DNA of 64,000 bases from Companilactobacillus furfuricola (GTDB lineage Bacteria; Bacillota; Bacilli; Lactobacillales; Lactobacillaceae), in contig NZ_RHNT01000002.1 of NCBI RefSeq assembly GCF_003946325.1, forward strand, positions 1 through 64,000, in the 5' to 3' direction. The position numbers and the translations under genes were made by a program. The number at the start of each line of letters is the position of its first letter. The first letter of the stretch is position 1. Shown in pieces: positions 62,401 to 64,000 of the stretch. The notes under the pieces were generated by a model that was not told where the DNA came from, did no database searches, and saw only the letters and a list, made by a program, of their open reading frames with translations.

Positions 62401-63453
62401 TCATTCCTCGTTTTTAGTCGGCTCCGTACTACCTTTGTATGGAAATTCCGCAGTTATAGTGGTTCCATCATTAAGCTGTGAATCTACTAGGAAGTAGCCA
62501 TTGAGCGACTTGACACGTTCGTTCATGTTGATAATTCCTAATGATGATCCATTGTAAGATTTCTTGGTGTACATATTGAAGCCAACACCGTCATCAATTA
62601 CTTCAAGCGAGATCTTATTCTTGTGCGAGACGAGCATGATAACGATGGTATCAGCTTTTGAGTGCTTGATAGCGTTAGTGACTGCTTCTTGAACGATCCG
62701 ATATAAGGTAGTTTGAATATCATCGGATAGAACAGAAAGATCACCACTTCGATCGATGAAATCTAATTCGCTGGAAGTACTAGGCTGCATCCGCTTAATT
62801 AAGGCATGGATCGCTGCGATCAAACCGAAATTGTCTAAGACAGCAGGTCGAACATCGACAGCTAAGCTCTTAATGTCAGTCAGCGTCCCTCGAAGCTGAT
62901 CTTGGACTTGTGAGATTAGTTTGTCGTGTTCTAGATCACCAGTTTTTAGATGACTCAAAGTCATGATCGAAGAATAAACTGATTGGGCCACACTATCGTG
63001 TAAGTCCTCAGAGATCCTTTTACGCTCGTTTTCTTGAGTCCGGTTGATCTTGCGTACGATGTCGTGATTGTCCTCTATTCGTTTAAGTCGGTCTTTCGCC
63101 GCATTGTTACGGATGACGATCGAATAAACGCCCTCGCTTTCATCGATCAAATAATAATCGAGTGAAAATGATAAGTCCTTAAATTGCTTTTTATCTGTGA
63201 TGTTTAAAGAAACGGAGTTGTGATGCATGGTCTCTTTAACGATACAGTTAACGCAGTTATTCGTCTTTGACCGGTTCTCCGCCATATCAGTCTGGACGAG
63301 CTGGATCATGTAATTCACATCCAGGTCCATGCCATTGATCAATTCCTGGGCAGCGTTATTCACAATGACAACTTTGTCGCCCTGAACGATCAAAGTAGCG
63401 TCGGGTGAGTCCAAAAAATTCTTTTGAATCCAAAGGGTATCGCTATTTTTCAT
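62401..63453 (-). CDS. nreB: Histidine kinase of the NreB type with an incomplete Cys set
   Basis: A 350-residue soluble kinase without membrane helices. The N-terminal PAS-like sensor (about 10-120) contains only two Cys, Cys67 and Cys70 (NNCVNCIVKET), whereas the staphylococcal oxygen-sensing NreB has four Cys for a [4Fe-4S] cluster. HisKA_3 follows with phosphoacceptor His152 in RISEDLHDSVAQS, then a HATPase_c domain (VQEAVTNAIKHSKA, DDGVGFN, SLGIINMNERV). GATAAACT lies before the ATG. It is co-transcribed with nreC and the small gene upstream. Confidence 0.83.
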   Translation of the reverse strand: MKNSDTLWIQKNFLDSPDATLIVQGDKVVIVNNAAQELINGMDLDVNYMIQLVQTDMAENRSKTNNCVNCIVKETMHHNSVSLNITDKKQFKDLSFSLDYYLIDESEGVYSIVIRNNAAKDRLKRIEDNHDIVRKINRTQENERKRISEDLHDSVAQSVYSSIMTLSHLKTGDLEHDKLISQVQDQLRGTLTDIKSLAVDVRPAVLDNFGLIAAIHALIKRMQPSTSSELDFIDRSGDLSVLSDDIQTTLYRIVQEAVTNAIKHSKADTIVIMLVSHKNKISLEVIDDGVGFNMYTKKSYNGSSLGIINMNERVKSLNGYFLVDSQLNDGTTITAEFPYKGSTEPTKNEE

Positions 63454-63468
63454 AGTTTATCATCTCTA

Positions 63469-63717
63469 CTAATATTCTGGTTTTTCTTCGGAATAAGCAG
63501 GGTCGAGAAATTCAGCGTAATGATCATAATCTTTCTTGATCAACATGATCCGACGCTCAAGATTGTCGATCGCCTCGTCTTGTTCCAAAGTTCTTAAATC
63601 GTCTCTTTGCGTTTGCATTTCATTTTCTAAAAGAGTTCGCTGGATCGAAAGGTCGTTCATACAAATACGAATTAGTTTCTGGAAGTCGCCCTCAGTCATC
63701 TCAGACTTGTTTTTCAT
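63469..63717 (-). CDS. Small coiled-helical protein between nreB and an upstream gene
   Basis: An 82-residue charged protein beginning MKNKSEMTEGDFQKLI, predicted to be two long helices (LLENEMQTQRDDLRTLEQDE and IMLIKKDYDHYAEF). It has no GAF domain and is too short to be NreA. ATG 63717 overlaps the upstream stop (ATGA), with AGGAGG positioned inside the upstream gene. A role with the Nre sensor is plausible from context only. Confidence 0.6.
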   Translation of the reverse strand: MKNKSEMTEGDFQKLIRICMNDLSIQRTLLENEMQTQRDDLRTLEQDEAIDNLERRIMLIKKDYDHYAEFLDPAYSEEKPEY

Positions 63718-64000
63718 TGTAGATCCTCCTGATAATTGATGTTCTGAATTTGATAATTTGCCAAAAAAACGGTGTCGCAGGCAGCTGTTTTTAAAACGTC
63801 TTGCCATCTGAAATGACGATTGCGTAATTGACTTTTGAATTGGCGCAGTGATAGGTCAATATGGCAAAAAGTATATTGTGGTTCACCACCACAGTTGATG
63901 TAAGCGCTTTGATTTTGAATCAATTTTAACATAACCGGGTTAATATTTTTGTAATCAGTTGCTAAGACGATCAAATCTGCTCGGTCTTTCCCTGTTGCTT
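63714..64000 (-). CDS. C-terminal part of a protein cut by the window edge (possibly siroheme-synthase-like)
   Basis: The frame is open from the right edge (ATGKDRADLIVLATDYKNIN) to TGA at 63714-63716, giving 94 residues. The DLIVLATD...N segment and the following YINCGG resemble the end of the NAD-binding domain of precorrin-2 dehydrogenase/siroheme synthase N-terminal proteins, which would fit nitrite reduction near an Nre system. The match is weak and the start is outside the window. Translation is coupled to the downstream small gene through an ATGA overlap. Confidence 0.5.
   Translation of the reverse strand, partial: ATGKDRADLIVLATDYKNINPVMLKLIQNQSAYINCGGEPQYTFCHIDLSLRQFKSQLRNRHFRWQDVLKTAACDTVFLANYQIQNINYQEDLQ

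Noticed and set aside
58296-63453. ComQXPA-like quorum-sensing locus (prenyl synthase near a kinase/LuxR pair)
   Set aside because: The prenyl-synthase homolog lacks catalytic Asp motifs, no pheromone precursor is seen, other genes intervene, and the kinase is soluble and NreB-like rather than a membrane ComP.

Overview
The window looks like a chromosomal segment of a low-GC lactic acid bacterium, most probably a Companilactobacillus-type member of the Lactobacillaceae. The clues are AT-rich DNA, Gram-positive ribosome binding sites, secreted proteins ending in SLAP-like surface-layer modules, many amino-acid permeases, a Met T-box, a CcpA-type cre site, and an NreBC-type nitrate two-component system. 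The genus is inferred from gene content only.

Layout. 1-6000: fructokinase, a MurJ/YtgP-type flippase, small housekeeping genes and a large SLAP surface protein. 6099-13368: a sulfur island with a sulfonate-type ABC importer, CoA-disulfide reductase with a rhodanese domain, a YeeE/YedE thiosulfate transporter broken by an in-frame TGA, a divergent LysR regulator and a DsrE-like protein. 13858-21007: a methionine-synthase-like gene also broken by TGA, a YkkCD-type SMR pair behind an attenuator-like leader, guaB, an SDR with an IclR regulator, and a second SLAP protein. 21161-34479: an ABC exporter with its TetR regulator, tandem amino-acid permeases, a large membrane protein, an OYE-family flavoenzyme, a GNAT enzyme, an AEC transporter and another permease. 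34942-44630: a cre-controlled lipase, a DUF3737 beta-helix protein coupled to a PatB/MalY C-S lyase, a Met T-box with metA-metY, an MFS exporter with its MarR regulator, and an AlkA-type glycosylase. 44708-51909: a four-gene Fe3+/phosphonate-type ABC transporter plus glycosyltransferase operon and a permease. 52156-58091: small membrane proteins, an aldo/keto reductase and a cluster of paralogous secreted proteins and lipoproteins. 58296-64000: an operon of unknown function with a catalytically degenerate polyprenyl synthase, a metal-binding HMA protein coupled to an EamA transporter, then NreC, NreB, a small coiled protein and a gene cut by the window edge.

The main unexplained structure is non-coding. 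Family A is a dispersed hairpin element of about 125 bp with eight recognisable copies plus fragments. Its outer stem varies in sequence between copies but stays complementary in every copy, while two blocks beside the inner stem are nearly invariant. Two copies are split by another copy nested inside them, and all complete copies point the same way. Family B is a different structured element of about 185 bp, present as two facing copies (49731-49918 and 50271-50451), again with compensatory stem changes. I know of no named family matching either; database searches would be needed to establish novelty.

Overall the genes suggest a fermentative organism that imports organic and inorganic sulfur compounds, makes methionine through O-acylhomoserine under T-box control, relies on amino-acid uptake, and may respire nitrate. 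Two sulfur-related genes (thiosulfate uptake and the MetE-like enzyme) each carry one premature TGA, suggesting recent decay of part of sulfur assimilation or base errors.
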